From Sphingobacterium populi (GTDB lineage: Bacteria; Bacteroidota; Bacteroidia; Sphingobacteriales; Sphingobacteriaceae): a DNA stretch of 64,000 nt. The stretch is from NCBI RefSeq assembly GCF_001586775.1, contig NZ_LQXS01000002.1:124001-188000 (forward strand). The letters run 5' to 3'. Positions 44,496-54,300 of this stretch are shown here, in pieces (position 1 is the stretch's first letter; each line of letters begins with the position of its first letter). The notes under the pieces are model-generated. The model did not search any database. It saw nothing but the letters and a program-made list of their open reading frames with translations, and had not been told where the DNA came from. The translations under genes were made by a program, and so were the position numbers.

Positions 44496-45165
44496 TTTTC
44501 TACGTCCGAAAGATGTGAAAGGAACAACAGTTTTAGATCGAATATTAAAAGCCTTCCTAAAAGGCGATTTGGATAAATTGTCCCCTGATGATAAACAGGT
44601 TCTGGAACGGATCAGCGAAGTGGACAACCGCCTACGGAAGGGGTACATAGTGACTGAGCCTAGAGTAAGCGTACTTACTGGAGCGGCATATGATTTTAAG
44701 TATAGCAGGCCATACCGGAAATCTGAGCTTGCACAATGGCAAGTTTCACGATTTCAGGTATCGCTTTCTCAAGCATATGCAGATATTCAAATGGCTGAAA
44801 AGTTCTTCCTAACTACTGAAAGTAGAGCTGATAAAGAATTTGGAAGAGGTATGATGATTCATTGGGGCGAAGATGTTGCAGCAAAAGCGCAGGCTGATGG
44901 TGATTATCGTGCGTTTGCAGCAATATACAGAGAACTCGCAAAAATTCGCCAGCTGGATAGACCAGATGATCAAAACTTCAAGCCAGAGGATTTTCATCCA
45001 ATACGACCTATTATTGTTAGTGATCCATCAGAACTGGATCAACCGTTTCCCAAAACTGACAATCCTGATGCTTTGGTAGCCCGACTACTGAAAGAAATGA
45101 AGAAAGGCGTTATTGAAAAGATACTTGACGATGCAGAAGATGTAGAGGAGGAAGATGGAGAGTAA
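44488..45165 (+). CDS. Putative terminase small subunit
   Basis: A 225-aa mainly helical protein with an acidic C-terminus (ILDDAEDVEEEDGE), lying directly before and overlapping (11 nt) the large terminase gene. The N-terminal half could contain a DNA-binding helix-turn-helix, and the middle contains QVSLSQAYADIQMAEKFF. Assignment is from position and size. It would recognise the packaging start site and stimulate the large subunit. Confidence 0.6.
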   Translation: MANFLRPKDVKGTTVLDRILKAFLKGDLDKLSPDDKQVLERISEVDNRLRKGYIVTEPRVSVLTGAAYDFKYSRPYRKSELAQWQVSRFQVSLSQAYADIQMAEKFFLTTESRADKEFGRGMMIHWGEDVAAKAQADGDYRAFAAIYRELAKIRQLDRPDDQNFKPEDFHPIRPIIVSDPSELDQPFPKTDNPDALVARLLKEMKKGVIEKILDDAEDVEEEDGE

Positions 45166-46807
45166 TTATAAAGATGTAAAGTTGTGGTGGAACAAGCCAC
45201 AGCTTAGATCGATACTAACTTTAGCAAAGGAAGAATATGGTGTATGGGGAAGAGCCACTGGCAAAACCCAAGGGCCGATTGCATATAGATCCTCTCATGC
45301 TGCCAATGTAATGCCTCGCGGTGCCACAGGAATTGTAGGTACGACCTACATGCAATTACTTGATAGAACGTTGCCTCCATTGATTAAAAGCTGGGAACGA
45401 TTAGGATATGTCGAGAATCTTCATTTTTTCGTTCGGAAACGTCCGCCTACATCACTTAACATTAAGCCTGCAATTTACCCAGTGCTGCACTATGAGCATA
45501 GCATTACGTGGTACAATGGTCATGTATTTCATCTGATATCTCAAGATCGACCAGGTTTAGCAAATGGTAAGAACGTAGATGCTATTATCGCTGATGAGGC
45601 ACGATTTCTAAACCACCAACGCTATATGGATGATATTGCGCCAATTAATCGTGGTAATCTGGAATATTTTGGAAACCTTCCTGAACACCACATGATTACG
45701 ATGTTTACTGATATGCCTACTGATCCCAAGGGTCGTTGGATTTTGGATAAGCGCGAGCAAATGGACGCTAAGGATGCCTCTCAGGTGATGGCGATTCAGC
45801 TGGAAGCTAATAAGCTGGAATTGGAATATTACGAGGCCGTGTCAGCAAATAATGTATCACGCCAAAGATACCTATTGCGTAAACTGAAGGAGTACAGCAA
45901 GGTTCTTAATCATTTACGCAAAGGTCTTGTATACTACTCTGAAGCATCGAGCCTAGATAACATCCAGATTTTAGGAGAAGAGCAGATCCGGCAATGGCGA
46001 CGTGAGTTGATATGGCCAGTATTTCGTGCTGCTGTATTGAATGAGCGAACAATCACGACTGAAAATGGATTCTACCATTTGCTAGACAGTGATCACCACA
46101 CCTATGATGCATTCGACTATACGCACATAGATAGCCAAGGTATTTATTTACCTAATGGATTAGTGAAAGATTGCCGGATGGATTCGGATCTTATAAAGGG
46201 GATGCCAATAGATATATCTCTAGACTATAATTCCAAGATAAAATCATTGGTATGTGCACAGGAAACAAGAAGAGCGTATCGTGTACTGAAATCCATGTAT
46301 GTGAAGCGTGATGAAAGAAAAGTGTTGGACGATTTGATTGATGAATTTTGCACTTACTACACATATCACGACACTCGGCATGTAATCTATTACTATGACC
46401 ATACTGCGCTCGTAACCGACGCGACGCGCTTGGAAACCCTAGCGGACATGGTAGTGAAGCGGTATGAGGATAATGGGTGGTCTGTAGAGCGTAGGTATAT
46501 CGGTCAACAGCCTAGACATGATATAAGATTTAGAATGTGGGAGTCCATCTTAGCTGAGCGAGATGAGCGGTTTATTCCAGTTCGGTTCAATAAGCTCAAT
46601 TGCGATGCTTTGCTGACTTCAATGCAACAAACGGCAACACGTAAAACTAAAAATGGATTTGAAAAGGATAAACGTCCTGAGCAGAACTCCGCAGTCAAAC
46701 CCGAGGATGCGCCGCACTTGGGCGATGCAATGGATACGCTTTACATCGGGAAGTTCAATACCACTTACGGATACCAGACTCCAATCGGCGATCTGATATC
46801 AGCCTAA
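45155..46807 (+). CDS. Terminase large subunit
   Basis: A 550-aa DNA packaging ATPase/nuclease. Walker A is at 32-38 (WGRATGKTQG) and Walker B with catalytic Glu at about 141-149 (VDAIIADEA). The C-terminal nuclease domain contains DISLDYNSKIKSLV, the YYDHTAL segment and the terminal Asp-rich HLGDAMDTLYI. It overlaps the small-subunit candidate and is the last gene of the P3 operon, followed by a GC-rich hairpin. Length is in the normal range. Confidence 0.85.
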   Translation: MESNYKDVKLWWNKPQLRSILTLAKEEYGVWGRATGKTQGPIAYRSSHAANVMPRGATGIVGTTYMQLLDRTLPPLIKSWERLGYVENLHFFVRKRPPTSLNIKPAIYPVLHYEHSITWYNGHVFHLISQDRPGLANGKNVDAIIADEARFLNHQRYMDDIAPINRGNLEYFGNLPEHHMITMFTDMPTDPKGRWILDKREQMDAKDASQVMAIQLEANKLELEYYEAVSANNVSRQRYLLRKLKEYSKVLNHLRKGLVYYSEASSLDNIQILGEEQIRQWRRELIWPVFRAAVLNERTITTENGFYHLLDSDHHTYDAFDYTHIDSQGIYLPNGLVKDCRMDSDLIKGMPIDISLDYNSKIKSLVCAQETRRAYRVLKSMYVKRDERKVLDDLIDEFCTYYTYHDTRHVIYYYDHTALVTDATRLETLADMVVKRYEDNGWSVERRYIGQQPRHDIRFRMWESILAERDERFIPVRFNKLNCDALLTSMQQTATRKTKNGFEKDKRPEQNSAVKPEDAPHLGDAMDTLYIGKFNTTYGYQTPIGDLISA

Positions 46808-46815
46808 TCAAATTC

Positions 46816-46839
46816 GGCTCGCCGCGTATGAGGCGAGCC
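46816..46839 (+). terminator. GC-rich hairpin after the terminase gene
   Basis: GGCTCGCC and GGCGAGCC form a perfect 8-bp stem around GCGTATGA, 8 nt after the stop codon. The T run (46851-46860) is 11 nt away from the stem, so it may be an imperfect terminator. Confidence 0.6.
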
Positions 46840-47016
46840 ATTCATATATCCTTTTTTTTTGCTCGTTCACTTTCCCTCGCCGATAGTGCGTGGCGGGGTC
46901 ATCTGTCTGTCTCTCTAACGCTATTTTTTCGTTTTTGGAGGTAAACTATTCATTAAAAGGTAGATGTGTCTTTTTTGACTGGAATGATTTGCGTATGAAA
47001 TACTTTCCTTTTGGAG
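46840..47016. other. Non-coding stretch after terminase with a second hairpin
   Basis: After the terminator this stretch holds a further GC-rich fold, CCTCGCC pairing with GGCGGGG around 46875-46900, in otherwise AT-rich DNA, and no gene. A 22-codon frame starting at ATG 46995 is probably spurious. Its position next to terminase makes a packaging site conceivable. Confidence 0.35.
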
Positions 47017-47052
47017 TGTCCTTTCGCGCCTGCGCGTATCTGGAGATATTTG
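47017..47052 (+). promoter_or_regulatory. Phage late promoter P4
   Basis: TGTCCTTTC at 47017 and GATATTTG ending at 47052, 32-nt spacing. The ATG at 47056 follows after 3 nt, again predicting a leaderless message. It drives the portal, connector and lysis genes. Confidence 0.88.
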
Positions 47053-47055
47053 ACC

Positions 47056-47361
47056 ATGGTTGAATTCATAAGTGTGAGAGATATGCTTAATACGATGATG
47101 ATGCGCGGACAGGATAGAGATTTTATCCCGTTTTCCATCACTTTCGTAACGGCAGATCTGAAGAAAGGAACAGGAGGGAAGAGGATCACTTATGATTCAG
47201 CCGTTTTTGTAGGTGGTCCCTCCAAGAGAGAGGATAAAGTGCGTAATCCAAATCACTATGATAATATGACACGGAATATCCGTCATAAAAATAGCGACCG
47301 GATTACGACTATACATCCTCACTTAGTGATAAAATTTAACGGATTGAAAATAACGCAATAA
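47056..47361 (+). CDS. Small late phage protein
   Basis: A 101-aa basic protein from ATG 47056, chosen because the late promoter's -7 box ends 3 nt before it; an in-frame ATG at 47011 lies upstream of the promoter box. The sequence (GKRITYDSAVFVGGPSKRED; NHYDNMTRNIRHKNSDRITT) looks like a beta-hairpin with basic loops. It resembles a small Bacteroidota phage protein placed before the portal gene. Function unknown. Confidence 0.65.
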   Translation: MVEFISVRDMLNTMMMRGQDRDFIPFSITFVTADLKKGTGGKRITYDSAVFVGGPSKREDKVRNPNHYDNMTRNIRHKNSDRITTIHPHLVIKFNGLKITQ

Positions 47362-47364
47362 TGT

Positions 47365-48711
47365 ATGGCTGGTGAGGTTGATTTTGTAGATGAGCAATAT
47401 GCGTTAATAGGTGGCGGTGAAGTGCTCGTAGATATGGGGCAGGTAAATAATCTTGCCCCATTATCCAAGCCACCTTCTAGTCCAAAAATAAAAGGTGAGA
47501 GTCAAAGTAGTGAGATCGCAAACTGGGGCGAAGACAATGATTTTCCTCAAAAGGTTATCAAAGCAGCTGAGCAAAGCACAGAACTTCCTGCTCTATTAGA
47601 TTGGCAGGCACGCGCATTACAAGGAAAGGAAGTAGTAGCATTTCAGCGTTACTTTAATGAAGAGTCTCAAACGTGGGCTTTCAAACCTGTTGTTGATCTG
47701 GATATAGATAGCTTTTTACAAGACACTACTTTCAAGCGATATACGCGCGAAGCTGCTACAGATCTATTCTGGTTTTGGAATGTATTTCCAGAATTGATAA
47801 AATCAGTTGATGGGAAATCTATTGCATACCTAGGTACGCAAGACGCAAGTTTTTGCCGTTGGTCGCGCATGGATAATAGAGGTTCTGTAAAGAACTGTTA
47901 TGTCAATGCAAATTGGCCGGAAGCAAAAGCTAAGGATCCGGAAACTATAAAATATGATGTCGTTGATCCATACAGTAACACAAGGGTAGAAGATGTTCAA
48001 AATCTGAAAAAGGATTCTTTCATTTATCCAGTATCGTATCCAAGTCCCGGTAAATCATATTACCAATTAGCGAAATGGAATGGATTTCTCACCTCTGGTT
48101 GGGCAGATATAGCACGCAGGATACCGCTTAGTAAACGCTCGCTATTGGAGCGAATGCTATCCGCAAAATATATACTGCAAATTCCTGTCAACTACTGGCC
48201 ATCTGCCTATAAGGATTGGAATAAATTGACCATGGAAGAGCAAAAGCAGATTAAGAAAAATAAGGTTAAAGAAGTCAATAATCAGCTTACTGGATCACTA
48301 AATGAGGGCAAAACTATTCTTGTAGAAGTGGGATACGACATGGCTGGGAAAGAGCTGCCGGGTTGGAAGATTGTGCCGATTGAACAGGTCAAGATTGATG
48401 GCAACAATTTAGAAGATAGTCGCGAGGCGTCCGAACACCTAATGCGTGCACTGGGTGTAGATCCGACATTGGTTGGTGATGGACCAGGCAAGAAAATGGG
48501 TGGAGGATCTGGCTCCGATAAGCGAGTGGCATTTAACATATATGTCGCTTTGCTCCAACCTTACCGTGACGTGATACTTGAACCACTATATTTTATAGCA
48601 GAGTACAATGGCTGGACACAGAAGTATCCGGGTTTATGTTTTAAGATGATTGAAATTGAATTGGAAACTTTAGACAAGAGCCATTCGACAAGTAAGGAGG
48701 TAGTAAACTAA
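47365..48711 (+). CDS. Putative portal protein
   Basis: A 448-aa protein placed after terminase and before head-tail connector and lysis genes. The N-terminal part is a helical/clip-like domain (ALLDWQARALQGKEVVAFQRY). The C-terminal part contains the stem and wing features EHLMRALGVDPTLVGDGPG, with KMGGGSGSDKRVAFNIYVALL like the C-terminal region of Bacteroidota portal proteins. Length fits a portal dodecamer subunit. Confidence 0.65.
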   Translation: MAGEVDFVDEQYALIGGGEVLVDMGQVNNLAPLSKPPSSPKIKGESQSSEIANWGEDNDFPQKVIKAAEQSTELPALLDWQARALQGKEVVAFQRYFNEESQTWAFKPVVDLDIDSFLQDTTFKRYTREAATDLFWFWNVFPELIKSVDGKSIAYLGTQDASFCRWSRMDNRGSVKNCYVNANWPEAKAKDPETIKYDVVDPYSNTRVEDVQNLKKDSFIYPVSYPSPGKSYYQLAKWNGFLTSGWADIARRIPLSKRSLLERMLSAKYILQIPVNYWPSAYKDWNKLTMEEQKQIKKNKVKEVNNQLTGSLNEGKTILVEVGYDMAGKELPGWKIVPIEQVKIDGNNLEDSREASEHLMRALGVDPTLVGDGPGKKMGGGSGSDKRVAFNIYVALLQPYRDVILEPLYFIAEYNGWTQKYPGLCFKMIEIELETLDKSHSTSKEVVN

Positions 48712-48714
48712 ATT

Positions 48715-49665
48715 ATGAGAATAGTTACGCAAGATGACCAGATCAAAGAAGCCTGTAGTGGCGTTGATGTCAATTTTTCCTTAGTTGGTTTACAGACTTT
48801 CATTGATGATGCAGAGTTTGAAATTTTGCAACTTATCGGTGATAACTCGTTACCCGAATTATTAGCAGACAATTTCGGGGCAAGAATTCTGCGCAAGGCT
48901 GTTGTTAATCTTTCTCTTGATGGATATGCGAGTACTGGAGCGGTGCAAATATCGAATTCCGGTATTCACGTTATGAAATCTGGAACGATGCTTCCTGCGA
49001 GTGATAAGAAGCTCATCACGTTTCGGCGTGACGCCAAAGAGCGCGGATGGAAAGCATTTGAACAGCTGCTATCTTACATGGAATCGCATAAAAAATCATT
49101 TCCGTTATGGCATAGCTCGATTGAGCGGCTGAACTACTTTGATACCTTGTTCCGTAATTCAAACGAACTAGCTCAATTTTCCGGCATAACTATTACTGCA
49201 CATCTTTTTCAGATCATTCGACCCCAATTACGCTTTATACAAGATGATGTATTGGTGAAGAACTTTGGTTCAGAATTGATCTCACATTTGCATTCAAAAT
49301 TATTACAAGACTCTTTGCAAATGGTCGACCGAAAGTTATTAAGAATTTTTCACAGAATTCTGGGGCCATTGGCTGTTGCAGAGGCAATTCCATACCGAGC
49401 GGTTCAAGTTACCGAATCAGGAGTCTTTCAAGCTTCAATTTCCACGTTCGGCACGAATTCCGACAACATTGAAGGTTTGACAGTTGTACAACAACGCATA
49501 CTGAGTTCTTTGTTAACAAAACTTACTAGCGAAGGGGAATCTCAAATCATTTTGGCAGCAAAATTAATAGATGCAAATCCTCAAGATTGGGGAAGTTTCA
49601 ATGTGGCAAAGCCATTTAATCCGGAGGGCTTTAATGATCCGGAAAGTAATGTTTATTTAATGTAA
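48715..49665 (+). CDS. Putative head-tail connector protein (DUF6712-like)
   Basis: A 316-aa mainly helical protein. The start (DQIKEACSGVDVNFSLVGLQTFIDDAEFEILQLIGD) resembles the DUF6712 group of Bacteroidota phage proteins, where two helical halves flank a beta-turn region. It lies 3 nt after the portal gene. By position it should be a connector or adaptor closing the head. Family likeness is from pattern recollection only. Confidence 0.5.
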   Translation: MRIVTQDDQIKEACSGVDVNFSLVGLQTFIDDAEFEILQLIGDNSLPELLADNFGARILRKAVVNLSLDGYASTGAVQISNSGIHVMKSGTMLPASDKKLITFRRDAKERGWKAFEQLLSYMESHKKSFPLWHSSIERLNYFDTLFRNSNELAQFSGITITAHLFQIIRPQLRFIQDDVLVKNFGSELISHLHSKLLQDSLQMVDRKLLRIFHRILGPLAVAEAIPYRAVQVTESGVFQASISTFGTNSDNIEGLTVVQQRILSSLLTKLTSEGESQIILAAKLIDANPQDWGSFNVAKPFNPEGFNDPESNVYLM

Positions 49666-49683
49666 ATGCGATTAGTGAGGGTG

Positions 49684-50298
49684 ATGATGGAGAGAATTCA
49701 AGCGTTACAGAAAATTGTTGGAGCTACACCGGATGGTGTAATTGGGAATGAGACCTTAACAAAATTCCAATGCCACTTTAAAGTACCTACGAAAGCGATG
49801 GTTGCTCACTGGTTTGGTAATGTTCATCACGAAACTGGCGGGTTTAAAATTCATACCGAAAACATGAATTATACTTCCGCACAGAGAATTATGGCAGTTT
49901 GGCCTAGGAGATTCAAAACTACCGTCGATGCACAGCCCTTTGTACGTAATCCGAAAGCACTAGCAAACAATGTTTACGGTGGACGAATGGGAAACGACAA
50001 ACCAGACGACGGATGGAATTATCGAGGACGTGGTGCATTGCAGGCAACAGGAAAATGGTCTTATGAGCGTATGGGTGCTTTTTTAGATGTTGATCTAGTT
50101 TCCCACCCCGAACAAGTAGCAGATAAGTATTACTGGGAAAGCGCTATTTTTTACTTTGAAGATAGGAATCTCTGGAATCTGGTCAGGGATATTAGTGAGA
50201 ATAGCATCAGATTGATACGTTTTAGAATAAATGGTGGGTACAATGGTATTGACGATACTCGTAAATGGGTACAGTATTATTTTAAGCTTATCAGTTAA
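49684..50298 (+). CDS. Endolysin, GH19 chitinase-like (lysozyme type)
   Basis: A 204-aa cell-wall hydrolase of glycoside hydrolase family 19, with a short peptidoglycan-binding repeat at the N-terminus (LQKIVGATPDGVIGNETL). The catalytic Glu lies in NVHHETGGFK; ENMNYTSAQRIMAVWP and VYGGRMGN.....GWNYRGRGALQATG are typical of phage GH19 endolysins. There is no signal peptide, so it needs a holin. ATG 49684 fits the family start better than ATG 49666. It begins the lysis cassette, which sits before the tape measure. Confidence 0.87.
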   Translation: MMERIQALQKIVGATPDGVIGNETLTKFQCHFKVPTKAMVAHWFGNVHHETGGFKIHTENMNYTSAQRIMAVWPRRFKTTVDAQPFVRNPKALANNVYGGRMGNDKPDDGWNYRGRGALQATGKWSYERMGAFLDVDLVSHPEQVADKYYWESAIFYFEDRNLWNLVRDISENSIRLIRFRINGGYNGIDDTRKWVQYYFKLIS

Positions 50299-50619
50299 AT
50301 GAAAATGGAAGATCAAGGCAAGCAGCCAACTTTCTTTCAGATTGTAAAGCATCCAGTTACGTACGCGATGGTTGTCATAGTAACTGTATTCAATCTAGTA
50401 TTTTACTACATCATTGATTTGAATAAGGATTCGCGCGACGCAGAAAGAAAGCTTAATGAGAAGATGCTAGAAATGCAAGGTGGACTATATCAGCAGATGA
50501 TCGAGGAGATCCGACCGGCGGTAAACAAAGTTACTGAGGCAGCTATCAAAGTAGATAGCGCAGCAGTGAAGGTGGATAGTGTTGCTCAACAACAAAAGCA
50601 GAGAGGGAACAGAAAATGA
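50299..50619 (+). CDS. Single-TM lysis-cassette protein, candidate holin
   Basis: A 106-aa protein with one transmembrane helix (about residues 18-40, VTYAMVVIVTVFNLVFYYI), a charged cytoplasmic start and a coiled-coil tail (KDSRDAERKLNEKMLEMQGGL). It lies directly after the endolysin and is coupled by ATGA to the next small gene. A single TM with a long soluble tail fits a class III holin or a pore-forming lysis protein. Confidence 0.6.
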   Translation: MKMEDQGKQPTFFQIVKHPVTYAMVVIVTVFNLVFYYIIDLNKDSRDAERKLNEKMLEMQGGLYQQMIEEIRPAVNKVTEAAIKVDSAAVKVDSVAQQQKQRGNRK

Positions 50620-50783
50620 AATGGATAATTCTAATAACATTAATCGTCACAATTGGCGATCAACCGCAGAGTAGACCAGTACCAACGCAAAGCATTACTC
50701 AGCCATTAGATGATCTTGTGCCGTTATTGGATTCTATTACAGTGAAATTAACTGACGTATCTACCAAAATTGAAAAGCTATGA
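50616..50783 (+). CDS. 55-aa lysis-cassette protein nested between two genes
   Basis: A 55-aa frame beginning in the ATGA of the upstream stop and ending in the ATGA of the next start. It has a hydrophobic N-terminus (MKWIILITLIVTIGD) that could be an export signal or membrane anchor and a soluble part ending KLTDVSTKIEKL. Its tight coupling on both sides suggests it is real. A role as a lysis regulator or short o-spanin-like piece is possible, but no lipobox is present. Confidence 0.6.
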   Translation: MKWIILITLIVTIGDQPQSRPVPTQSITQPLDDLVPLLDSITVKLTDVSTKIEKL

Positions 50784-51292
50784 GTAAAATATTGTTAATC
50801 GCGCTAACCTGCTTTGCCCTTTCGAGTTGTGGCTTATTCAGAAAGTCTAAACGGTCGGAGAAGTCATCGGAAAAAGTTGAATCTACGAGGAATGCTCAGG
50901 TAAAAACCGATATGACCGTAGTGGAAAGTGGCCGCATAAATGTAAACGAGAGATCAGTAACGACATTTAATGGGAAAACAAAAATTTATCCACCTAAAGG
51001 ATCTCAAGTAACTATTGCACCTGACGGTACAATTACAGCTGAAGCGGATAGTATCACACAGGATACCAAACGGCATACGGATGCGGCTCGCGATATAGCA
51101 GGAGAAGCAACTAAAAAATTGCAACATAAGAAAGACAGTGTAGAACAGGAAGGTCAGAATCAACAAATTGAGCAACATAAAAAAGAAAGTGAAAGTAAAC
51201 CGTCCTTTTTTGCAACGTGGGGAATGTGGATTGGGATAGGTATGGCAGTAGCTATCGTAATAATATCAATAATATTGTATATGCGTCGTTAA
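50780..51292 (+). CDS. Putative unimolecular spanin (u-spanin)
   Basis: A 170-aa protein with two membrane anchors of different kinds. The N-terminus is a lipoprotein signal, MSKILLIALTCFALSSC, lipidated at C17. A hydrophobic helix, WGMWIGIGMAVAIVIISIILY, ends the protein at about 147-167, followed by RR. The middle is charged and coiled-coil-like (TKKLQHKKDSVEQEGQNQQI). An outer-membrane lipoprotein that also spans the inner membrane is the topology of unimolecular spanins, which fuse the two membranes in the last step of lysis. It closes the endolysin-holin cassette. The identification rests on this topology. Confidence 0.72.
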   Translation: MSKILLIALTCFALSSCGLFRKSKRSEKSSEKVESTRNAQVKTDMTVVESGRINVNERSVTTFNGKTKIYPPKGSQVTIAPDGTITAEADSITQDTKRHTDAARDIAGEATKKLQHKKDSVEQEGQNQQIEQHKKESESKPSFFATWGMWIGIGMAVAIVIISIILYMRR

Positions 51293-51313
51293 CAGGCTTT
51301 TTTGTAGGTATAC

Positions 51314-51349
51314 TGTCCTTTCGGTGCCCCTTTTTAAGGGGCATTTTTG
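51314..51349 (+). promoter_or_regulatory. Phage late promoter P5
   Basis: TGTCCTTTC at 51314 and CATTTTTG ending at 51349, 32-nt spacing. The ATG of the tape measure gene at 51355 follows after 5 nt. A terminator hairpin lies between the two elements. Confidence 0.85.
51324..51348 (+). terminator. Terminator embedded in late promoter P5
   Basis: TGCCCC and GGGGCA pair around a 7-nt TTTTTAA loop and are followed by TTTTT, whose end is also the -7 box of promoter P5. It ends the P4 transcript just before the next start. Confidence 0.8.
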
Positions 51350-51354
51350 TTTCT

Positions 51355-54300
51355 ATGGCGAGGGGAAGGACGGATACGGAGAGTGTTTTAAAGCTTATAA
51401 TTGACAATAAGCAAGCAAAAACAGCGGTGAATGATTTGCGTGATACTTATTTCAAGTTGAACGCTGAGCTCAATAAGATGAAAGAGGCGGACAATCCTGA
51501 ATTGTATCAACGGAAAGTTCAAGAGCTTCAAAAAGTTAAACGTGCTTGGGACGAACAACGCGATGCTATTCGTGGCGTCAATAATCAATCAAAGGAACTC
51601 TCATTAAACTGGAAAACTCTCGCTAAGCAGGCAGCGGCTGGATTAGGTTTTGCCGCGCTTTTTCAAACTGTAAAATCAGGTTTAATTACAGCCATTCAGA
51701 AAAATGCAGAGTTATCTGATGTGATGGCTGGTGTGCAGAAAACCACCGGACTTTCCGAAGAAGCAGTGGATCGCTTAAATGAAAAATTTAAGCAGATGGA
51801 CACTAGGACTGCTAGTAATGACTTGCTGGGCTTAGCGCAAATCGCTGGTAAATTAGGTTACACGGCATCAAAAGATGTCGAAGGATTCGTACGTGCGGCT
51901 GATAAAATTGGGGTCGCTTTGGGTGAAGACCTTGGAGGTGTTGAAGATTCAGTGCGCTCGCTTGGTAAACTAGTCGATATTTTCAATATCAAGGATGATT
52001 ATGGCTTAGAAGAAGCATTGATGAAAGTGGGTTCTGCCATCAATAGTTTAGGTGCTAGTGGATCCGCGGCAGAAAAGAACTTGGTCGATTTCACCCAGCG
52101 CATGGCCGGTATCGCTCCAGCTGCTGGAATATCATTAGCAGATACTTTAGGGCTTGCTGCGACAGTGGATGAGCTGGGTCAATCAATGGAATCTGGTGCC
52201 ACTGCGATTGGTCAGTTTATCGTCGGTCTTGGTAAGGATATTCCGAAAAATGCCAAGATAGCCGGAATGTCGACGGCTGAATTTGCCAAACTTTTGAATG
52301 AAGATGCCAACGAGGCATTGATCCGTGTTTTGGAAGGGGCTCGTACTGCTGGTGGTGGATTGGAAGCTTTGGCAACCAACATGGGTGTTTTGGAGATCTC
52401 CGGTGCACGCGGAATTGCCGCACTAGGGGCATTAGCTGAAAATACCGAAATGCTTCGTCGTCGTCAGCGGTTATCCAATGATGAGTTTAAGGCCGGCACA
52501 TCAGTGCTGGAAGAATTCAATACAGTAAACAATAATTTGGCCGCCAATCTTGATAAGATTTGGAACAAATTAGACCAAATGTGGCAAAGTTCAGGCTTTC
52601 GAAAATGGATGACTGATATCACCGCTGCAATAATTGACAATCGTTCCGAATTCGAAAAGGCAATGAGTACCTACCAAAGTACAGAAAGGCAATTTAATGA
52701 AATGGAATCTAGTCTTACACCATTGATAACTAGGTATGAAGAGTTAAAGGCAAAAGGCACATTGAACCGTGAGGAGCATATTGAACTTAGAAATATTATC
52801 AAGCAGCTATCTGAGCAGTGGCCTATCGCTGTGGAAGAAGTGGATAAATATGGGAATGCGCTAAGCATCAATACCGGTATTCTGAAAAATAATATTTTAG
52901 AACATGAACGGTATTTATCTATCGTTAACAAAACCGCGATTGCAGAAGGAAAAGCAGAACGAGATCGATTAAAAGCGCGTGAAAAACGTTTGTTGGCTCA
53001 GGCTGCTGATATTCGTAAAAGCGGTAATATTTCAGTTTATAACGAAAATGGAGATGGTAGGACTAGCATTAGGAAAGCCACAAATGATGATATCCTTAGT
53101 ATCAATGGCCAATTAGAGCAGGTTCGTAATGAGATATATGTAACAGAGGTTGATCTTGACAAACTAGGGGCGAATGCCCTCCGGAAATCAGCGGAGGCAT
53201 TATCATCTGTAGGAACTAAGAAATTCATGCAGGACTCAGATGCCATCAAAAAACGAATTGAGGAACTGAAGGATGTTATGGCAAATCCGTCTACATCAAC
53301 CGTTGTTTTTGAAGAGGCAAGTGAATGGGTTGACAAGCTCGAAAAAAGATTAAAAACACTCGAAGCTAAAGAAGGTGAAGGAAACAAACTCATCGGCAAG
53401 GAAAATAAGAAACCTAAGACAGATGCTGAGCGCGAGAAGGAAAAACAGGAGCGTATTGCAAAGCAGACAAAAGAGCATTACGAGCGTATGCTTAAAGAGG
53501 AGGAATTATTTGCCGCGCAGCAACTGATCAATCAGATGGAGAAGAATGATAAGGAAATCAAGCAGCTGGAATTATCATACAAACAAAAGATTGACAAGTT
53601 TACTGAATTCTTGACGCGTGAAGGCGTAACAGCTGAACAGAAAGCCAATGCTATCCAGAAGATTGAAGACCTCAAAACAGCAAAAAAGAAAGCTACGGAC
53701 GATTTACGTGTCAAACACGAAGAGGATGCAATGAAAAACATACTCGCTTTCCGCGAGCAGATGATTCAAAAATCACTTTCTGAATATGACCAAGAACGTG
53801 TCCGTATAAATAAGCATTATGACTCTTTACTAAAAGACACAGGTGATAATGCAGAAATGAAAAAGCAAATCGAGGTCAGCCGTGAAATTGAAATTACGGA
53901 CGCCAAGATCCGAGAGGAAGAGCGACTACAAGAAGTAAAACGACAGTTGGAACAAGATGGCGAAAACTTCTCCCATATGCGTCGTGAGCAGCGTATCGCA
54001 TCAGTTGTAAAGCATTACGATAAGGAAATTAAGCTTCTAAAGGAGAAGAATAGCTCGGAGATTCAGGAGTCTGAAGCATTCAAAGAAGTGATTGCAGCTT
54101 ATGAATCCAATAAGCAAAAAGAAATAAATGAAATTAATTACCGGTACCAAGATGAGCGCAAGCAGATGGCGGTCGGGATTGCTCAAAGTATTTCTGATGC
54201 AACCTTCTCTATTATCTCCAACAATATCGCTGCCGAATCATCTGCGCGACTTTCTCAGATGCAGAAAGATCGCCAGCGTGAACTCGAAAATCAGAATCTT

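Noticed and set aside
46847..46882. TATCCTTTT after terminase as a ninth late promoter
   Set aside because: No TTTG lies 32 nt downstream and the first base pattern is TATCC; it is only the T run after the terminator hairpin.
46995..47063. 22-codon frame beginning ATG AAA TAC before promoter P4
   Set aside because: It runs through the promoter elements and ends just inside the next gene; nothing marks it as translated.
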